This document shows positions 43,754 through 54,050 of a DNA stretch of 64,000 bases, one piece after another (positions within the stretch are counted from its first letter, which is position 1; each line of letters opens with the position of its first letter). The notes below the pieces were generated by a model that saw nothing but the letters and a program-made list of their open reading frames with translations, had not been told where the DNA came from and searched no databases. This DNA is from Mycolicibacterium flavescens (GTDB taxonomy: Bacteria; Actinomycetota; Actinomycetes; Mycobacteriales; Mycobacteriaceae). The stretch is taken from positions 1 to 64,000 of the forward strand of contig NZ_MIHA01000001.1 in the NCBI RefSeq assembly GCF_001722335.1. Reading direction: 5' to 3'. Made by a program: the position numbers and the translations under genes.

Positions 43754-45225
43754 ATCGAGCTGACGATCGTCGGACGCCGCGATGGGCCGCCATCGAGCAG
43801 CGCCAACAGCACGTCGATGTCGAGGTGGCCGGCGAGCAGATCGGCCATCGTGTCGAGTTGCGCGTCGCGGCGGGCACCGACGTCGACGTCGGCGGCGACG
43901 GTGAAACCGGGCGGCGCCACCTCGGTGAGCCACGCCCGTCGGACGTCGTCGTTGTCGAGCAGGCCGTGCCAGTGGGTGCCGTACACGGCGCCGCGACGCA
44001 ACCCGACACCCAGCCAGTCGTCTGCGGCGCTGCGCGTGACCCGGCCGTGGTGGATCTCGTAGCCGGACAACCCGTTCTCGTGCCGGCGCAACGTCTTCTC
44101 GGCGGCGAACGCGATGTCGGCGTCGAGCAACCCGATGCCGGTGACCCGCCCCGCCTTCGACTCGACGGGGTCGTCGATGCTGCGGCACAGCATCTGGAAC
44201 CCGCCGCAGATCCCGAGCACCGCCTTGCCGGCCGCGGCGTGTGCGGCGACCCCGTCGGCCAGTCCCCGTTCCCGCAGCCAGTCCAGGTCGGCGACGGTCG
44301 CCTTGCTGCCGGGCAGCACCACCGCGTCGGCGTCGGCGAGGTCGGCGGGGTCGGTGACCCAGCGGACCAGCACACCGGGTTCGCACGCGAGCGCTTCGAC
44401 GTCGGTGGAGTTGGAGATGCGCGGGAGCCGGATCGCGGCGATGCGCAGCCACTGCCGACCCCGTGGCGGCTGCGGGTCGCCGACGACGCGGTGCGCCAGC
44501 ACCGAGACGGAATCCTCGGTGTCGAGCCACAATCCGTCGGCGTAGGGCACGACGCCGTAGGTCGGCCGGCCGGTGAGCGCCTGCAGTTGCTCCAGTCCGG
44601 GGGCCAGCAGCGCCGGGTCCCCGCGGAACTTGTTGACGATGAACCCGCTGATCAGCCGTTGGTCGTCCGGTTCGAGCACGGCCACCGTGCCGAACAGGTG
44701 CGCCAGCAGCCCGCCGCGGTCGATGTCACCGACGACGACGACCGGCAGGTCGGCTGCGCGTGCCAGGCCCATGTTCGCGAGATCGGTTGCGCGCAGGTTG
44801 ATCTCGGCGGGTGAGCCCGCGCCCTCGCAGAGGACGGCGTCGAATTCGTTTCGCAGCTCGGCTAATTCGCTGTGCACGATTTCGGCGAGGTGTGCGCGGT
44901 GGGTGAAGTAGTCTCCCGCCCGCACGGTGCCCGCGACGTGACCGCGCACGACCAGCTGCGAGGTGCGGTCGCTGCCGGGTTTGAGCAGCACCGGGTTGAA
45001 CCGGGTGTGCGGGGCCAGTCCGGCCGCCCGCGCCTGCATAGCCTGCGCGCGGCCGATCTCGCCGCCGTCGACGGTGACCGCCGAGTTGTTCGACATGTTC
45101 TGCGCCTTGAACGGCGCGACGCGAACGCCCTTGCGCGCCAACAGTCGGCACAGGCCGGCGACGATCATCGACTTGCCGGCGTCCGACGTGGTGCCCGCGA
45201 CCAGCAGCGCCCCGCCGCTGGTCAC
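43750..45225 (-). CDS. cobQ: Cobyric acid synthase
   Basis: CobQ amidates the remaining four carboxylates of adenosylcobyrinic acid a,c-diamide. The 491 aa protein has the DTBS-like ATPase domain ([40 protein letters not shown]) and the C-terminal glutaminase domain with [14 protein letters not shown] (catalytic Cys) and a late GTHWHGLL His. It is complete. In M. tuberculosis the corresponding gene lies far away (near Rv0255c), so its place here beside mapB differs. A GAGCAGACGC palindrome (copy B) lies just upstream. Confidence 0.94.
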   Translation of the reverse strand: MTSGGALLVAGTTSDAGKSMIVAGLCRLLARKGVRVAPFKAQNMSNNSAVTVDGGEIGRAQAMQARAAGLAPHTRFNPVLLKPGSDRTSQLVVRGHVAGTVRAGDYFTHRAHLAEIVHSELAELRNEFDAVLCEGAGSPAEINLRATDLANMGLARAADLPVVVVGDIDRGGLLAHLFGTVAVLEPDDQRLISGFIVNKFRGDPALLAPGLEQLQALTGRPTYGVVPYADGLWLDTEDSVSVLAHRVVGDPQPPRGRQWLRIAAIRLPRISNSTDVEALACEPGVLVRWVTDPADLADADAVVLPGSKATVADLDWLRERGLADGVAAHAAAGKAVLGICGGFQMLCRSIDDPVESKAGRVTGIGLLDADIAFAAEKTLRRHENGLSGYEIHHGRVTRSAADDWLGVGLRRGAVYGTHWHGLLDNDDVRRAWLTEVAPPGFTVAADVDVGARRDAQLDTMADLLAGHLDIDVLLALLDGGPSRRPTIVSSI

Positions 45226-45235
45226 TTTTTTCGGC

Positions 45236-45293
45236 CGAGCAGACGCAAAGTGACCTCATTTCCGCGCTTTCCGGGACACTTTGCGTCTGCTCG
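45236..45293. repeat. GAGCAGACGC palindrome, copy B (3' of mapB)
   Basis: Perfect 17-nt arms CGAGCAGACGCAAAGTG (45236-45252) and its complement (45277-45293) around a 24-nt loop. The right arm ends 11 nt after the mapB stop; the left arm begins 10 nt before the cobQ start codon. Likely a transcription end signal for mapB. Confidence 0.85.
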
Positions 45294-45304
45294 CGGGGGA
45301 AGGT

Positions 45305-46162
45305 TCACAGCTGGGTGAGGATCTCGGCGCCGTCGTCGGTGACCACCAGCGTGTGCTCGAACTGCGCGGTCCACTTCTTGTCGGTGGTCGCGACGGTCCA
45401 GCCGTCGTCCCAGATCTCGTAGTCCAGGCCGCCGAGGTTGATCATCGGCTCGATGGTGAACGTCATCCCCGGTTCGAGCACGGTGTCGACCGCGGGCTGG
45501 TCGTAGTGCAGCACCACCAGGCCGTTGTGGAACGTGGTGCCGATGCCGTGGCCGGTGAAGTCGCGAACGACGTTGTAGCCGAACCGGTTCGCGTACGACT
45601 CGATGACCCGCCCGACCACCGACAACTGCCGCCCGGGTTTGACGGCTTTGATCGCGCGCATGGTCGCCTCGTGCGTGCGCTCGACGAGCAGCCGGTGCTC
45701 CTCGGACACGTCGCCGGCCAAAAAGGTCGCATTGGTGTCGCCGTGCACCCCGTCGATGTAGGCGGTCACGTCGATGTTGACGATGTCGCCGTCCTCGACC
45801 ACCGTCGAGTCCGGGATGCCGTGGCAGATGATCTCGTTGAGCGAGGTGCAGCAGGACTTGGGAAAGCCCTTGTAGCCCAACGTCGACGGATACGCACCGT
45901 GGTCGACCATGTACTCGTGGGCGATGCGGTCGAGTTCGTCGGTGGTGACACCGGGCGCGACGGCCTTACCGGCCTCGGCGAGCGCGCCGGCGGCGATGCG
46001 GCCCGCGACCCGCATCTTCTCGATCACCTCGGGCGTCTGCACCCACGGCTCGGTGCCCTCTTTCACGGTCGGCTTCCACGCGTACTCCGGGCGCGGGATC
46101 GAGTTGGGCACCGGCAGCGTCGGGGACACCGTGCCAGGGCGAAGAGCGCTACGAACAGGCAT
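45305..46162 (-). CDS. mapB: Type I methionine aminopeptidase (MetAP1c, MapB)
   Basis: This enzyme removes the N-terminal Met from nascent proteins. The 285 aa length equals the tuberculosis MapB. The 40-residue N-terminal extension contains PXXP-like proline motifs ([12 protein letters not shown]), which mark the MetAP1c class that can contact the ribosome. Metal ligands are visible in [53 protein letters not shown] and [10 protein letters not shown]. It is downstream of the DUF1707 gene on the same strand. Confidence 0.96.
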   Translation of the reverse strand: MPVRSALRPGTVSPTLPVPNSIPRPEYAWKPTVKEGTEPWVQTPEVIEKMRVAGRIAAGALAEAGKAVAPGVTTDELDRIAHEYMVDHGAYPSTLGYKGFPKSCCTSLNEIICHGIPDSTVVEDGDIVNIDVTAYIDGVHGDTNATFLAGDVSEEHRLLVERTHEATMRAIKAVKPGRQLSVVGRVIESYANRFGYNVVRDFTGHGIGTTFHNGLVVLHYDQPAVDTVLEPGMTFTIEPMINLGGLDYEIWDDGWTVATTDKKWTAQFEHTLVVTDDGAEILTQL

Positions 46163-46183
46163 AACCCCAGCGTAGCCGGAGGA

Positions 46184-46768
46184 TCAGCGGCGATCGAACG
46201 GGCTGAGCCGCCAGCCCCGCCGCGGGCCGCGGATGTCGACCGAACCGCAGACCACCTTGCCGGTCAGGATCACGTGCGGGTTTCCGTCGGCCGGGGCGTC
46301 GCGGCGATGGTCGTGGGCGCTGCCGACGACGACTTCCACGTCGTCGATCGAGGCGCTGGCCCCCTCGGGCAGCCGCAGCTCCAGCCCGCCGAACTTCAGG
46401 TCCAGTTCGACCACCACCATCGGCCCGGCGAACCGCGCCCTGGTCAGGTCCAGGTCCACCGACCCCATCCGGCGGTGCAGCGCCAGCCGGCTCGGCACCG
46501 TCCACTCGCCGTGCCGTTTGAGCGAGCCCAGCACTCCGCGCAGTTCCACCCGGTCGGCGGCCGAGGTGACGATCGCGCCGGGTCCGGGAAGGTCACCGAC
46601 CAGCGCGTCGAGGTCGGAGTGCAGCCGGGCCCGCGCCACCGCCGCCGAGCGCTCTTCGAACTCGTCGATGTCGATCAGCCCCAGCGCGACGGCATTGTGC
46701 AGCCGCCGCAGCGTGCCGTTGCGGTCGGCGTCGGAGACGCGCATCGCGTCGTGGTTGGTGTCGGTCAT
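46184..46768 (-). CDS. DUF1707 domain protein (Rv2862c-like)
   Basis: A 194 aa soluble protein. The N-terminal DUF1707 domain reads MRVSDADRNGTLRRLHNAVA and DEFEERSAAVARARLHSDLDALVGDLP. The C-terminal half (about 95-190) is a beta-rich domain with repeated short strands (VVVELDLKFGGLELRLPEGA; DDVEVVVGS; KVVCGSVDIRGPRRG), like the cell-wall-active antibiotic response (DUF2154/LiaF-type) domain. DUF1707 proteins are common in Actinobacteria and linked to membrane or envelope stress, but no activity is established. The length equals the tuberculosis homologue. Confidence 0.88.
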   Translation of the reverse strand: MTDTNHDAMRVSDADRNGTLRRLHNAVALGLIDIDEFEERSAAVARARLHSDLDALVGDLPGPGAIVTSAADRVELRGVLGSLKRHGEWTVPSRLALHRRMGSVDLDLTRARFAGPMVVVELDLKFGGLELRLPEGASASIDDVEVVVGSAHDHRRDAPADGNPHVILTGKVVCGSVDIRGPRRGWRLSPFDRR

Positions 46769-46786
46769 GGCCGACTACCAGGCTAC

Positions 46787-48592
46787 TCAAGCCAGGTAGT
46801 CCGGTGGCAGCCCGTCGAGCATGCCCTTGAGCATCCGCACCGCGTACTCCGAGGAGCCGCCGCCGACGATCAGCGCGGCGAACGCCATGTCGCCGCGGTA
46901 GCCGGCGAACCAGGAATGCGACCCGCCGGCGAACTCCGCCTCGCCGGTCTTGCCGCGCACGTCGCCCGCGCCCTGCAGGTCCTCGGCGGTGCCGTTGGTG
47001 ACCACCAGCCGCATCATCGGCCGCAGCCCTTCGAGGATCTTGGGGTCGATCGTCGGCTGCTCACCGTTGATCTGGGTGGGCCTGCCCTCGATCAGTTGCG
47101 GCACAGGGGTTTTCCCGGCCGCCACGGTCGCTGCGGCCAGCGCCATCCCGAACGGGCTGGCCAGCACCTTGCCCTGGCCGAACCCGTCCTCGGTGCGTTC
47201 GGCCAGATCCACCGTCGGCGGCACGGAACCGGTCACGGTCCGCAGCCCCTCGATCTCGTAGTCGGTGCCGATGCCGTACTGCGCGGCGGCGTTGGTCAGC
47301 CCGCGCGGCGGCATCCGGCTGGCGAGTTCGGCGAACGTGGTGTTGCAGGAACTGGCGAACGCCCGCGACATCGGCACCGTGCCGAGGTCGAAGCCGCCGT
47401 AGTTGGGCACCGTGCGGTGTCCGATGTCCATCCGGCCCGGGCACGGCAGCAGCGTGTTCGGCGTGGCCATGTCGCGCTCGATGGCGGCGCCGGCGGTGAC
47501 CATCTTGAACGTCGACCCCGGCGGGTACAGGCCGGTCGTGGCGATCAGGCCCTCGGCGTCGGCGGAGGCGTTCTGCGCCACGGCCAGGATCTCGCCGGTC
47601 GACGGCTTGATCACGACGATCATCGCCTTCTTGCCGGTGAAGTTGACCGCGTTCTGCGCGGCGCTCTGCACCGACCGGTCGAGGCTGATCCGCACCGCCG
47701 GCGCCGGCACGCCGGGCACCTCGTTGAGCACGTCGACGTCGACGCCGTTCTGGTTGACGGTGACCACCCGCCACCCGGGCTCGCCGTCGAGTTCACCGGC
47801 GACGCTCTTCTTGACCTCGTTGACGATCGCCGGCGCGAACCGGTCGTCGGTGGGCAGCAGTTCGGCGATCGGCGTGACCACCACCCCGGGCAGCGACCCG
47901 ATCGCCGGTTTCACCTGGTCGTGGTCGGCTTTGCGCAGCGTGATCAGCGGCAGCGACTGTTTCGACGAGCTGGCCTGCTCGGCCATCCGCTGCGGGTCCC
48001 AGGTGTTGTCGAAGGGCCGCAGCACGTCGGCGACGGTGCGCGCGGTCTGCATCAGCGCGCCGCCGGCCTCGCGGGCGTCGAGCGAGTAGCGGTACAGGTA
48101 CCCGGGCGCGAGCACCGGGGTGCCGCTGCGCTCGATCACCGAGGCCCGCGGTGGCGCGTCGGCGCGCAGCGCGAACGTCTGGTTCTCGCCGAGGCGCGGG
48201 TGCAGGTTCGACGCGCTCCACCGCACCTCCCAGCGGCCCTCGTCGCGGACCATGTTCATCTGGCCGTCGTAGGTCCAGGTCCGCCCCTTGGGCAGATGCC
48301 AGGTGTAGCGGTAGGTGATGCTGCCGGTGTCCAGCGCGTACTTCGAGCCCACGATCTGGGTGTCCAGGCGGGTGGCCTGCAACCCGGCCCACGCGCCGTT
48401 GAGGTCTTCGCGTGCCTCGGCGGGCCGGTCGCTGAGCTCGGCCGCGCTGCTGGTGTCGCCGGTGGCCAGCGCGGCGAAGAACTTCTCGGCGGCCGTTTCG
48501 GGGCCCGCCGGTTTCGGGGTGCACGCGTTCAGGGACAGCGCCAGCGCGCCGACCGCCAACAGGCTCGCAATTCGTGATGCTGAAGTTGCCAT
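46787..48592 (-). CDS. Penicillin-binding lipoprotein (class B PBP, Rv2864c-like)
   Basis: A 601 aa envelope transpeptidase-type protein. The signal peptide ends in lipobox LNAC (Cys24). An NTF2-like MecA_N domain follows (about 30-145), a dimerisation region, then the transpeptidase domain with SxxK in PPGSTFKMVTAG (near 359), SxN in SSCNTTFAEL (near 413) and KTG in RGKTGEAEFAGG (near 545). All catalytic motifs are present, so peptidoglycan cross-linking and beta-lactam binding are expected. It lies upstream of DUF1707 and mapB as in M. tuberculosis. Confidence 0.94.
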   Translation of the reverse strand: MATSASRIASLLAVGALALSLNACTPKPAGPETAAEKFFAALATGDTSSAAELSDRPAEAREDLNGAWAGLQATRLDTQIVGSKYALDTGSITYRYTWHLPKGRTWTYDGQMNMVRDEGRWEVRWSASNLHPRLGENQTFALRADAPPRASVIERSGTPVLAPGYLYRYSLDAREAGGALMQTARTVADVLRPFDNTWDPQRMAEQASSSKQSLPLITLRKADHDQVKPAIGSLPGVVVTPIAELLPTDDRFAPAIVNEVKKSVAGELDGEPGWRVVTVNQNGVDVDVLNEVPGVPAPAVRISLDRSVQSAAQNAVNFTGKKAMIVVIKPSTGEILAVAQNASADAEGLIATTGLYPPGSTFKMVTAGAAIERDMATPNTLLPCPGRMDIGHRTVPNYGGFDLGTVPMSRAFASSCNTTFAELASRMPPRGLTNAAAQYGIGTDYEIEGLRTVTGSVPPTVDLAERTEDGFGQGKVLASPFGMALAAATVAAGKTPVPQLIEGRPTQINGEQPTIDPKILEGLRPMMRLVVTNGTAEDLQGAGDVRGKTGEAEFAGGSHSWFAGYRGDMAFAALIVGGGSSEYAVRMLKGMLDGLPPDYLA

Positions 48593-48695
48593 TGGGGCAG
48601 ATGTTACGAAGTCGAGACCTGCAAACCCGGTAGGCGCACCGGGCGGGGCCGCTTAAGCGGTTGATCGCACGCAAATAACCCGTGCAATCAACCCG

Positions 48696-49355
48696 TCAAG
48701 CGCCGGCGGCCGGGGCGCGCACCACCAGCGGCACGCCCGGGAAGTAGGCCGCCATCTCCGTGCGGGACTTGCGCAGCGCCGCGGTGCCGTACCCCTGCTT
48801 GCGGTAGGCGGGGTGGATCCAGATGCGCACGTTCACCTCCCCGGAGGTCAGGTCGCCGAACACCATGCCGACCTTCTCGGCGCCCTGCACCGCGACCAGC
48901 CAGGCGGCCTCCTCGGCATCCACCCGCGCCAGGCCCGCGCGGATCTCGTCGTCGAGGTCACCGGCGGGGGCGCCGGACCCGTCGCCGGCCTGCGGGACGT
49001 CCTCGGTGCGCGCGGCGAAGATGTCGCGGTCCTCGCCGACGCTGAACGGGCGCAACACCATCGCGTCGGCCGACCTCGCCGGCTCGCCCATCGTGAAGCT
49101 CAGCTGGTTGTTGAGATCCTCGAGTTCGGCGGCGATGCGACGGCGGGCCACCTTGGTCAGCCGGTCGAACGACAGCCGCAGCACCGCCTCGGCGGCCTGG
49201 TGCGACGAGCCCAGCATCCCGGCGATCGCCTCTATCGCGGCGTCGTAGTCCTCGGCGTCGACGATCACATCGAGCAGTTCGTGCCGTCGCTCCAGAGCGC
49301 GGACCATCGTGTCGGCGATTTCCCTGCGGGCGATTGTGCGTTCGTCGTCGGCCAT
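48696..49355 (-). CDS. GNAT acetyltransferase with an N-terminal GyrA-like helical region
   Basis: A 219 aa protein from ATG 49355. Residues 1-90 form a charged helical region, RALERRHELLDVIVDAEDYD and LSFDRLTKVARRRIAAELED, which resembles the tower/coiled-coil part of DNA gyrase subunit A. Residues about 95-215 are a GNAT domain with WLVAVQGAEKVGMVFGDLT and RIWIHPAYRKQGYGTAALRK (acetyl-CoA loop). The role is unknown; the gyrase-like part suggests protein-protein or coiled-coil pairing. It sits between the penicillin-binding lipoprotein and another GNAT. The frame is open upstream to 49916 only as a shadow of that gene. Confidence 0.8.
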   Translation of the reverse strand: MADDERTIARREIADTMVRALERRHELLDVIVDAEDYDAAIEAIAGMLGSSHQAAEAVLRLSFDRLTKVARRRIAAELEDLNNQLSFTMGEPARSADAMVLRPFSVGEDRDIFAARTEDVPQAGDGSGAPAGDLDDEIRAGLARVDAEEAAWLVAVQGAEKVGMVFGDLTSGEVNVRIWIHPAYRKQGYGTAALRKSRTEMAAYFPGVPLVVRAPAAGA

Positions 49356-49390
49356 GACGCGAGCGTAGGACAGGCCGCCGGGCTGGTCCG

Positions 49391-50245
49391 TCAGTCCAGC
49401 AGAACGGTCGCGAACGTTCCCACCTTTTGGAAGCCGACGCGGGCGTAGGTGGCCCGCGCGACGGTATTGAAGTCGTTGACGTAGAGGCTGGCGGTGCGAC
49501 CGGACCGCACCACCGCGGCCGCCAGCGTCGCCGTGCCCGACGTGCCCAGCCCGCGGCCGCGCCAGTCGGGGTGCACCCACACGCCCTGGATCTGCCCGAC
49601 GGTCGGCGACTGCGAACCGACCTCGGCCTTGAACACCACCTCGCCGCGCTCGAAGCGGGCCCAGGCGCGCCCGGCGGCGATCAACCCGGCGACGCGACGA
49701 CGGTAGCCGCGGCCGCCGTCGCCGAGGCGCGGGTCGATGCCGACTTCGCCGATGAACATGTCGATCGAGGCGACCAGGTAGGCGTCGAGTTCGTCGGCGC
49801 GCACCGGGCGCACGGCCGGATCGACCGGGCAGGCGGGTGCGGTGTTGAGCGCCATCAACGGCTGCTGCTCGCGGACGTCGCGGGCGGTGCCCCAGGCGTG
49901 CTCGAGGCGCTGCCACATCGGCAGCACCAGCTCGGCGCGACCGACCAGCGACGAGCAGCGCCGCGCGGTGCTCATCGCCTTGTCGGCGAACGCGTGCAGA
50001 TCGACGGCCTCACCGCGCAGCGGGATCAGGTTCGCCCCTGCGTAACACAGCGATTCGGTGGGCCGGCGCCGCGTCCACAGTTCGCCGCCGATGGCCGACG
50101 GTTCGATGCCGTGCTCGGCGACCCGGCAGGCGACCATGCAGGAGCCGACGGGATCCTCGTCGAGGACCCGCATCACGGCGCCGACATCGCGCACGACGGA
50201 CACCCGTCGTTCGTCGGCATGACGGAACAGCGGCGGAGCCGACAT
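49391..50245 (-). CDS. DUF4081 and GNAT domain protein (Rv2867c-like)
   Basis: A 284 aa two-domain acetyltransferase: DUF4081 N-terminal domain (about 15-125, with GELWTRRRPTESLCYAGANL and IPLRG) and a C-terminal GNAT (about 145-280) with IQGVWVHPDWRGRGLGTSGT and LYVNDFNTVARATYARVGFQ. Substrate unknown. It is upstream neighbour to ispG with a 45-bp gap and in the same order as Rv2867c-Rv2868c. The relBE-like pair I recall beside it in M. tuberculosis is absent. Confidence 0.9.
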   Translation of the reverse strand: MSAPPLFRHADERRVSVVRDVGAVMRVLDEDPVGSCMVACRVAEHGIEPSAIGGELWTRRRPTESLCYAGANLIPLRGEAVDLHAFADKAMSTARRCSSLVGRAELVLPMWQRLEHAWGTARDVREQQPLMALNTAPACPVDPAVRPVRADELDAYLVASIDMFIGEVGIDPRLGDGGRGYRRRVAGLIAAGRAWARFERGEVVFKAEVGSQSPTVGQIQGVWVHPDWRGRGLGTSGTATLAAAVVRSGRTASLYVNDFNTVARATYARVGFQKVGTFATVLLD

Positions 50246-50290
50246 GGAAACTCTTTCTGACCGGCGCTCACCCAGTGGCTGGGATCACAC

Positions 50291-51481
50291 TCAGCTTACG
50301 GTGACAACCGGTGTGCCGCTGGCATCTGTTCCGGAGCTTTCGAGGTCCATTTCCGATGCGAGCCGCATCGCCTCCTCGATCAGGGTCTCGACGATCTGCG
50401 CCTCGGGCACGGTCTTGATCACCTCACCCTTGACGAAGATCTGGCCCTTGCCGTTGCCGGACGCGACGCCGAGGTCGGCTTCGCGCGCCTCACCGGGACC
50501 GTTGACGACGCAGCCCATCACCGCGACCCGCAGCGGCACCTCCATGCCCTCCAGGCCGGCGGTCACCTCGTTGGCCAGCGTGTAGACGTCGACCTGCGCG
50601 CGCCCGCAGGACGGGCACGACACGATCTCCAGGCCGCGGGGCCGCAGGTTCAGCGACTCGAGGATCTGGTTGCCGACCTTGACCTCCTCGGCGGGCGGGG
50701 CGGACAGCGAAACGCGGATCGTGTCACCGATTCCGCGTGACAGCAGCGCACCGAACGCGACCGCGGACTTGATCGTGCCCTGGAACGCCGGGCCCGCCTC
50801 GGTGACGCCGAGGTGCAGCGGGTAGTCGCACTGTTCGGCGAGCTGCTGGTAGGCGGCGACCATGATCACCGGGTCGTTGTGCTTGACGCTGATCTTGATG
50901 TCGCCGAACCCGTGCTCCTCGAACAGCGACGCCTCCCACAGCGCCGACTCGACGAGCGCCTCCGGGGTGGCCTTGCCGTACTTCTCCATGAACCGCTTGT
51001 CCAGCGAGCCGGCGTTCACGCCGATACGGATCGGGATACCGGCGGCGCCTGCGGCCTTGGCGACTTCGGCGACCCGGCCGTCGAACTCCTTGATGTTTCC
51101 GGGATTCACCCGTACCGCCGCACATCCGGCGTCGATCGCGGCGAAGATGTACTTGGGCTGGAAATGGATGTCGGCGATCACCGGGATCTTCGACTTCTTC
51201 GCGATCGCCGGCAGCGCTTCGGCGTCCTCCTGCCGCGGGCAGGCCACGCGCACGATGTCGCAGCCCGACGCGGTCAGCTCGGCGATCTGCTGCAGCGTCG
51301 CGTTGATGTCGTGGGTTTTGGTGGTGCACATCGACTGCACCGCGATCGGGTGGTCGCTGCCGACGCCGACGCCGCCGACCATCAACTGGCGGGTCTTGCG
51401 TCGCGGCGCGAGCACCGGCGGCGGGGCTGCCGGCATGCCCAAACCGATTCCCAGGCTTCCCGTTGTTTCTGGCGGGGCCAT
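50291..51481 (-). CDS. ispG: (E)-4-hydroxy-3-methylbut-2-enyl-diphosphate synthase
   Basis: IspG (GcpE) is the penultimate enzyme of the MEP isoprenoid pathway, using a [4Fe-4S] cluster to make HMBPP. The 396 aa protein has the TIM-barrel part ([58 protein letters not shown]) and the cluster ligands in [11 protein letters not shown] and [16 protein letters not shown]. It is 10 bp downstream of rip1, and dxr of the same pathway lies one gene further up, so dxr-rip1-ispG is an operon. Confidence 0.97.
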   Translation of the reverse strand: MAPPETTGSLGIGLGMPAAPPPVLAPRRKTRQLMVGGVGVGSDHPIAVQSMCTTKTHDINATLQQIAELTASGCDIVRVACPRQEDAEALPAIAKKSKIPVIADIHFQPKYIFAAIDAGCAAVRVNPGNIKEFDGRVAEVAKAAGAAGIPIRIGVNAGSLDKRFMEKYGKATPEALVESALWEASLFEEHGFGDIKISVKHNDPVIMVAAYQQLAEQCDYPLHLGVTEAGPAFQGTIKSAVAFGALLSRGIGDTIRVSLSAPPAEEVKVGNQILESLNLRPRGLEIVSCPSCGRAQVDVYTLANEVTAGLEGMEVPLRVAVMGCVVNGPGEAREADLGVASGNGKGQIFVKGEVIKTVPEAQIVETLIEEAMRLASEMDLESSGTDASGTPVVTVS

Positions 51482-51491
51482 CGTTCAACTC

Positions 51492-52730
51492 CTACTGGAA
51501 AGGTCTGATCGGATTGATGAAGTCGGCGGTCACGGTCACGGCCATGTAGCCGACCACGACGACGAGGATCACGTACGTCGCGGGCATCAGCTTGAGGTAG
51601 TTGACCGGACCCGCGGCCACCATGCCGCGCGCCGACCGGAACATGTTGCGGATCTTCTCGTAGAACGCGATCGCGATGTGGCCGCCGTCGAACGGCAGCA
51701 GCGGCACCAGGTTGACCGCGCCCAGCACGAAGTTCAACTGCGCCAGGAAGAACCAGAACGCCACCCACAGTCCGTGGTCGACCGCGTCGCCGCCGATGAT
51801 GCTGGCGCCGACGACGCTGATCGGGGTTTCGGGATCGCGTTCCTCGCCGCCGATGGAACGCACCAGCGCGCCCATCTTGGTCGGGATCTTGGCCAGCGCC
51901 TTGCCCAGTTCGGCGGCCAGGTCGCCGGTGAACGCGACGGTTCCCGGTATCGCCGAGAGCATGTTGTACTGCGTCGGCCCGAACTGGGCGGCGGTGATGC
52001 CGACGGTGCCGACCGGAACCGGTTGGGCGGCTTGCTCATTGGTGCTGTCGCCGGTGGCGACGTAGCGCTGGGCCGGGACGACGCCGACGACGGTGGTGAA
52101 CTCGCGGCCGTCGCGCTCGACGGTGAACGGGGTGGGCCCGTCGAGTTCGCGTACCGCCTCGACCATCTCGTCGAAGTTGGCCACCGGGGTGTCGCCGACC
52201 TTGACGACGGTGTCGCCGGCCTCGATGCCCGCGGCCGCGGCCGGTGACGGCGCCAGGCAGTCACCGAGCTTGCCCTGGGTCACCTCCGACTTCACGCACG
52301 ACGTCTCGCCGACGATCGCGGTGGTCGGCGGGTGCAGATTCGGCAGACCCCACACCACCGCGATGCCGTAGATCAGCACCAGCCCGATGACGAAGTTCAT
52401 CCCTGGCCCGGCGGCCAGCACCGCGGCGCGCTTCCACGTCTTCTGCTTGTACATCGCGCGTTCCCGCTCGTCGGGGGCGAGTTCCTCGACCGCGGTCATG
52501 CCCGCGATGTCGCAGAACCCGCCGAGCGGGATCGCCTTGACGCCGTACTCGGTGCGGTCGCCGTGTTTGTTCGCGCGCCACGTCGACCACAGCGTCGGCC
52601 CGAAGCCGACGAAATAGCGGCGCACCTTCATCCCGGTGGCCCGCGCCACCCACATGTGACCGCACTCGTGCAACGCCACTGACACCAGGATGGCCAGTGC
52701 GAACAGCACGACACCGATGACCCACATCAT
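51492..52730 (-). CDS. rip1: Site-2 intramembrane metalloprotease Rip1 (RseP-like)
   Basis: Rip1 cleaves anti-sigma factors and other membrane proteins within the membrane. The 412 aa protein has the zinc motif HECGH in the first transmembrane segment (residues 21-25), the second ligand region [14 protein letters not shown], and a PDZ domain (about 130-215; [20 protein letters not shown]). About four transmembrane helices are evident. In mycobacteria it is known to act on anti-sigma factors including RskA, which links it functionally to the SigK-type promoter of the mpt83 homologue 1.3 kb away. The start is ATG 52730 or 52727. Confidence 0.95.
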   Translation of the reverse strand: MMWVIGVVLFALAILVSVALHECGHMWVARATGMKVRRYFVGFGPTLWSTWRANKHGDRTEYGVKAIPLGGFCDIAGMTAVEELAPDERERAMYKQKTWKRAAVLAAGPGMNFVIGLVLIYGIAVVWGLPNLHPPTTAIVGETSCVKSEVTQGKLGDCLAPSPAAAAGIEAGDTVVKVGDTPVANFDEMVEAVRELDGPTPFTVERDGREFTTVVGVVPAQRYVATGDSTNEQAAQPVPVGTVGITAAQFGPTQYNMLSAIPGTVAFTGDLAAELGKALAKIPTKMGALVRSIGGEERDPETPISVVGASIIGGDAVDHGLWVAFWFFLAQLNFVLGAVNLVPLLPFDGGHIAIAFYEKIRNMFRSARGMVAAGPVNYLKLMPATYVILVVVVGYMAVTVTADFINPIRPFQ

Positions 52731-53899
52731 TTCGTGGTGACTACCTCCCGCTCGACCGCACGCGATGCGCGGTCACGCGCCCACTGCTGGGCCTCAAGTA
52801 CCTCATCCACGGTAGCTGGTTCGGCGGCCCACTGGTCGGCAGCGCGCAGCACCTCGTCGATCGCGCGCACGATCGACGGGAACCTGATCCGCCCGGCCAG
52901 GAACGCCGCGGCGGCCTCCTCGTTGGCGGCGTTGTAGACCGCGGTCAGACAGCCGCCGCCCTGCCCGGCCCGGCGGGCCAGCGAGACCGCGGGGAACACG
53001 GCGTCGTCGACGGGTTCGAACGTCCAGGTGGACGCGGTGGCGAAGTCGCAGGCCGGGGCCGCCGCGGGGACCCGCTGCGGCCACCCGAGCGCCAGCGCGA
53101 TCGGCAGCTTCATGTCCGGCGGGCTGGCCTGCGCCAGCGTCGAACCGTCGGTGAACGTGACCATCGAGTGCACGATCGACTGCGGGTGCACCACCACGTC
53201 GATGCGGTCGTACGGGACGCCGAACAGCAGGTGGGTCTCGATCAGCTCCAGGCCTTTGTTCACCAGCGACGCCGAGTTGAGCGTGTTCATCGGCCCCATC
53301 GACCAGGTCGGATGCGCGCCGGCCTGCTCGGGCGTCACGTCCTCGAGCCGCTCGGCGCTCCAGCCGCGGAACGGGCCGCCCGAGGCGGTCAGCACGATGC
53401 GCGCGACCTCGTCGGGGGTGCCGCCGCGCAGGCACTGCGCCATCGCCGAGTGCTCCGAGTCGACCGGCACGATCTGGCCGGGCGCGGCGGCCTTGAGCAC
53501 CAGCGGACCACCGGCGACCAGCGACTCCTTGTTCGCCAGCGCCAACCGGGCGCCGGTGGCCAGCGCGGCCAGCGTCGGCTCCAGGCCGAGCGCGCCGACG
53601 AGCGCGTTGAGCACAACGTCGGCCTCGGTGTTCTGAACCAGCCGGGTGACGGCGTCCGGGCCGGCGAACGTCACGTCGCCGACGCGGGCGGCGGCCGCTT
53701 CGTCGGCGACGGCGATATTGCTCACACCGGTCGCGGCGCATTGGCGCGCCAGCAGTTCGGGGTTACCGCCGCCGGCAGCCAGGCCGACGACCTCGAAGCG
53801 GTCGGGGTTGGCGGCGATGACGTCGAGCGCCTGCGTTCCGATCGAGCCCGTGCTGCCGAGGATCAGCACGCGCCGCCGACCCGAACTGGAAACACTCAC
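52727..53899 (-). CDS. dxr: 1-deoxy-D-xylulose-5-phosphate reductoisomerase
   Basis: Dxr converts DXP to MEP with NADPH, the committed step of the isoprenoid pathway. The 390 aa protein has the NADPH fold [20 protein letters not shown], the metal/substrate region [26 protein letters not shown], and [23 protein letters not shown] 53899 is the start. It overlaps rip1 by 4 bp. The VapBC-type pair that I recall upstream in M. tuberculosis is missing here. Confidence 0.97.
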   Translation of the reverse strand: MSVSSSGRRRVLILGSTGSIGTQALDVIAANPDRFEVVGLAAGGGNPELLARQCAATGVSNIAVADEAAAARVGDVTFAGPDAVTRLVQNTEADVVLNALVGALGLEPTLAALATGARLALANKESLVAGGPLVLKAAAPGQIVPVDSEHSAMAQCLRGGTPDEVARIVLTASGGPFRGWSAERLEDVTPEQAGAHPTWSMGPMNTLNSASLVNKGLELIETHLLFGVPYDRIDVVVHPQSIVHSMVTFTDGSTLAQASPPDMKLPIALALGWPQRVPAAAPACDFATASTWTFEPVDDAVFPAVSLARRAGQGGGCLTAVYNAANEEAAAAFLAGRIRFPSIVRAIDEVLRAADQWAAEPATVDEVLEAQQWARDRASRAVEREVVTTK

Positions 53900-53968
53900 C
53901 GAACCATTGTGCCGCCTGCCGGCGCCGATTCCTCAATCGCGGCAACTGTGACGCAAATCTGACGCAAT

Positions 53969-53995
53969 CCATCCGGGTCCCCGGCGGAACCGAAT
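53969..53995 (+). promoter_or_regulatory. SigK-like promoter of the mpt83 homologue
   Basis: CCATCC (53969-53974) and CCGAAT (53990-53995) are separated by 15 nt and lie about 56 nt before the mpt83-like start codon. They match the -35 and -10 elements I recall for sigma K, the ECF factor controlling mpt70/mpt83. Both hexamers are intact. Confidence 0.75.
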
Positions 53996-54050
53996 CACCG
54001 GTGTCACACAGCACAGGACGGACACTCCGTCCGCGACAAGGGAGCAGCGC

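Noticed and set aside
45281..48577. A 1098-codon plus-strand open frame
   Set aside because: It lies antisense to mapB, the DUF1707 gene and the penicillin-binding lipoprotein, all of which have clear motifs; the reading is a GC-driven shadow.
53900..54050. Toxin-antitoxin pair between dxr and mpt83 as in M. tuberculosis
   Set aside because: Only about 150 bp separate the genes and no open frame of suitable size is present.
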